Source: JBFWNZ01 sp050250795 (GTDB taxonomy: Bacteria > Pseudomonadota > Alphaproteobacteria > UBA8366). From it: a stretch of DNA of 15,788 nucleotides. The DNA lies in the NCBI GenBank assembly GCA_050250795.1, contig JBFWNZ010000053.1, forward strand, positions 1 to 15,788, read 5' to 3'. The translations under genes and the position numbers were made by a program. The notes beneath the pieces are model-generated. The model ran no database searches. It was not told the origin of the DNA and saw nothing but the letters and a program-made list of their open reading frames with translations. Shown in pieces: positions 13,953 through 15,788 of this stretch (position 1 is its first letter; each line of letters begins with the position of its first letter).

Positions 13953-15182
13953 ATGCTCCAGCGTCAACGCGCCTGGATGGATGTTCGCTACCGCTATGTC
14001 GTGATGATCGCCTCGCTGCTGATGCTCACCATCGGCAGCGGCGGCACCTTCACGCTGGTCGTGGCGCTGAAGCACATCGCCCAGGATTTCGGCTGGCCCC
14101 GCACCATCCCCTCGCTCGGCTATTCGCTGCAGTATTTCGGCGGCGGCATCGGCGGCATCGCGCTGGGCTATGTGCTCGACCGCGTGGGCGCCGCCGTCCC
14201 GGCGCATCTGGCCGCGGTGATGGTCGGCACCGGCGCCCTGCTGATGAGCGGCATCGAGCAGCCCTGGCAGTTGTTCCTGATCTACGGCTTCATGTTCGGC
14301 TTCATGGGCCATGGCGCGCTGGTCTCGCCGCTGACCGCCAACATCCTGCGCTGGTTCGACCGGCGCCGCGGCATGGCGGTCGGCATCGTGATGGCCGGGC
14401 AGACCCTGTCGGGAACGATCTGGCCGCCCGTCGCCTGGTACTTCATCGAGCATTACGGCTGGCGCCACACCTATTTCCTGTTCGGCTGCTTCGCGCTCGC
14501 GACCATGCTGCCGCTCAGCCTGCTGTTCCGCCGCCGCCCGCCCGAGCCCCCGGCCCCCGCCCTGCCGGCCCAGCCGCTGCCGGACGCGCTGGCGAAGCGC
14601 CCGCCGCTGTCGCCGGCGGTGCTCCAGGCGACGCTCTGCGCCGGCATCTATCTGTGCTGCGTGGCGATGTCGCTGCCGCTGGCGCATGTCGTCGCCCATA
14701 CCAGCGACCTGGGCCACCCCATGACCCGGGCGGCGGAGATGCTGGCGGTGATGCTGCTGGCCAGCACCGTGGGGCGGATGTTCGTGCTCGGCCCGGTCAC
14801 CGACCGGCTGGGCGGCATCCGCGGCCTGCTCGCCTTCTCCTCGGCCCAGGCGGCGGCGCTGGCGCTGTTCCTCGCGGTCGACGGACTGGTCGGCCTCTAC
14901 GTCCTGTCGGCCGCGTTCGGCCTCGGCTATTCCGGCGTCATCCCCTGCTATTCGATCATCCTGCGCGAATACCTGCCGCTGCGCGAGGTCGGCCGGCGCA
15001 CCGGGCTGCTGACCCTGTTCGGCGGGCTGGGCATGGCGTCGGGCGGCTGGCTGGGCGGCTTCGTGTTCGACGTCATGCACGGCTATCCGCTCGCCTTTGC
15101 CATCGGCTTGGGGTTCAATATCGTCAACATCCTGGTCGTGCTCGCCCTGTGGCGGCGCATGCGCGGCCAGGCCGCCGCCTGA
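13953..15182 (+). CDS. MFS transporter (monocarboxylate/oxalate-formate type)
   Basis: This 409-residue inner-membrane transporter has about 12 hydrophobic segments. Motif-A-like loops occur in both halves: GYVLDRVG between TM2 and TM3, and GPVTDRLGG between TM8 and TM9. FDRRRGMAVGIVMAGQ and the central Pro/Arg-rich cytoplasmic loop (RRRPPEPPAPA) are typical of the group related to oxalate/formate and monocarboxylate carriers. The start is uncertain: ATGs occur at 13911, 13953 and 13977, none with a good ribosome site. 13953 leaves a natural short N-terminus before TM1. The next gene, a PLP-dependent aldolase-like enzyme, begins 18 bases after the stop in the same direction, so the two form an operon. 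The cargo may be the enzyme's substrate, such as a hydroxy-amino acid or carboxylate. Confidence 0.88.
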   Translation: MLQRQRAWMDVRYRYVVMIASLLMLTIGSGGTFTLVVALKHIAQDFGWPRTIPSLGYSLQYFGGGIGGIALGYVLDRVGAAVPAHLAAVMVGTGALLMSGIEQPWQLFLIYGFMFGFMGHGALVSPLTANILRWFDRRRGMAVGIVMAGQTLSGTIWPPVAWYFIEHYGWRHTYFLFGCFALATMLPLSLLFRRRPPEPPAPALPAQPLPDALAKRPPLSPAVLQATLCAGIYLCCVAMSLPLAHVVAHTSDLGHPMTRAAEMLAVMLLASTVGRMFVLGPVTDRLGGIRGLLAFSSAQAAALALFLAVDGLVGLYVLSAAFGLGYSGVIPCYSIILREYLPLREVGRRTGLLTLFGGLGMASGGWLGGFVFDVMHGYPLAFAIGLGFNIVNILVVLALWRRMRGQAAA

Positions 15183-15200
15183 ACAGGGAGACCGCCAGAG

Positions 15201-15788
15201 ATGCAAGGCCTCGGCCCCAACGAGAACCTGATCGGCCAGCCCGGCTCGCGCGGCCGCCTGATGACCCCGGCCCTGCTGGTCGACCTGGACGCGCTGGAGC
15301 GCAACATCGCCCGCATGGCCGCCTTCGCCCGCGACAAGGGCGTGGGCCTGCGCCCGCATGCCAAGACGCATAAATCGGTGCAGATCGCGCGCATGCAGGT
15401 CGAAGCGGGCGCGCTGGGCATCTGCTGCGCCACGCTGGGCGAGGCCGAGGCGCTGGCCAAAGGCGGCATCCCCGGCATCCTGATCACCTCGCCGGTCGTC
15501 ACCCCCTCCAAGGCCGAGCGGCTGGTCCGCCTCAACGAGATGGCCGAGGACCTGATGATCGTCTGCGACGACGAAGCGATGGTCGACCTGCTGTCGCAGG
15601 CCGCCGCCGGATCGAAGAAGCCGCTCAAGGTCGCGGTCGAGCTAGACGTCGGCTCGCACCGCACCGGCGCCTTCACGCCCGAGGCCGCCTTCGGCGTCGC
15701 CCGCCGGATCGCGGCATCCAACAGCCTGTCCTTTGCCGGCATCCACGCCTATGCCGGCAACCTCCAGCACCTGCCGGACTACGCCGAG
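15201..15788 (+). CDS. DSD1/D-threonine aldolase-type PLP enzyme (5' part only)
   Basis: The first 196 codons of a fold-type III (alanine-racemase-like) PLP enzyme run off the window. The family pattern is clear: TPALLVDLDALERNI (22-36), then RPHAKTHKS (51-59), where Lys55 should hold PLP. Next come GICCATLGEAEALAKGGI, ILITSPVV, the ELDVGSHRTG block that positions the cofactor, and FAGIHAYAGNLQH. Related enzymes are D-threonine aldolase, 3-hydroxy-D-aspartate aldolase (BhcC) and D-serine dehydratase DSD1. Those cleave or dehydrate beta-hydroxy D-amino acids and need a metal held by C-terminal His/Cys residues not visible here. ATG is preceded by AGGGAG and CAGAG. It is co-transcribed with the upstream MFS transporter. 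The exact reaction cannot be assigned without the C-terminus. Confidence 0.87.
   Translation, partial: MQGLGPNENLIGQPGSRGRLMTPALLVDLDALERNIARMAAFARDKGVGLRPHAKTHKSVQIARMQVEAGALGICCATLGEAEALAKGGIPGILITSPVVTPSKAERLVRLNEMAEDLMIVCDDEAMVDLLSQAAAGSKKPLKVAVELDVGSHRTGAFTPEAAFGVARRIAASNSLSFAGIHAYAGNLQHLPDYAE

Noticed and set aside
13506..15371. Minus-strand 621-codon ORF opposite the MFS gene
   Set aside because: Low-complexity antisense translation. The real minus-strand gene in this area is the 108-codon ynfA in another frame.

Overview
The window is very GC-rich, compactly coded bacterial DNA. It carries several alphaproteobacterial hallmarks: GGAAC-type promoters of the EcfG general stress response, REP-like GTCAT-headed palindromes, PRC-barrel stress proteins, and a fused-type NCS2 permease. 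I infer an alphaproteobacterium, perhaps Rhodospirillales-like; the genus cannot be fixed from sequence alone.

Left part (1-5472, minus strand): a signalling operon encodes an outer-membrane TonB-dependent receptor, a periplasmic YfiR-family protein and an inner-membrane CHASE8 histidine kinase (cut by the window edge). The genes are packed 2-3 bases apart behind a textbook GGAAC-N17-CGTT promoter. It looks like a three-compartment relay in which YfiR controls a CHASE8 sensor, as in YfiBNR, but with a TonB receptor in place of YfiB and a kinase in place of the diguanylate cyclase. Upstream lies an ABC-2 exporter pair closely resembling E. coli YadG/YadH, joined by a 4-base ATGA overlap.

Middle (5500-9838): an NCS2 nucleobase-type permease ends at a TGA. 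It is followed without any gap, and in the same frame, by an 88-codon ORF that looks like the ATPase-like C-terminal domain normally fused to this permease family. Divergent from it is a secreted PRC-barrel protein with a likely EcfG promoter. Next come a convergent cysteine-containing secreted protein of unknown function, less GC-rich than its surroundings, and a two-domain GNAT acetyltransferase.

Right part (9839-15788): a 570-base gene-free stretch is built of four copies of a 23-bp motif alternating with REP-like palindromes. It is followed by an SDR-family protein that lacks the catalytic tyrosine, a second PRC-barrel protein with the same promoter type as the first, a ThDP-dependent acetolactate-synthase-like enzyme, a convergent ynfA, an MFS transporter and the start of a DSD1/D-threonine-aldolase-type PLP enzyme. 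The SDR, ThDP enzyme, transporter and aldolase could form a small catabolic locus for a hydroxy- or oxo-acid, but the substrate is unknown.

Most interesting points: the in-frame stop splitting the permease from its regulatory domain, the TonB receptor/YfiR/CHASE8 kinase relay under a stress promoter, the tyrosine-less SDR, and the composite repeat block at 9978-10343.
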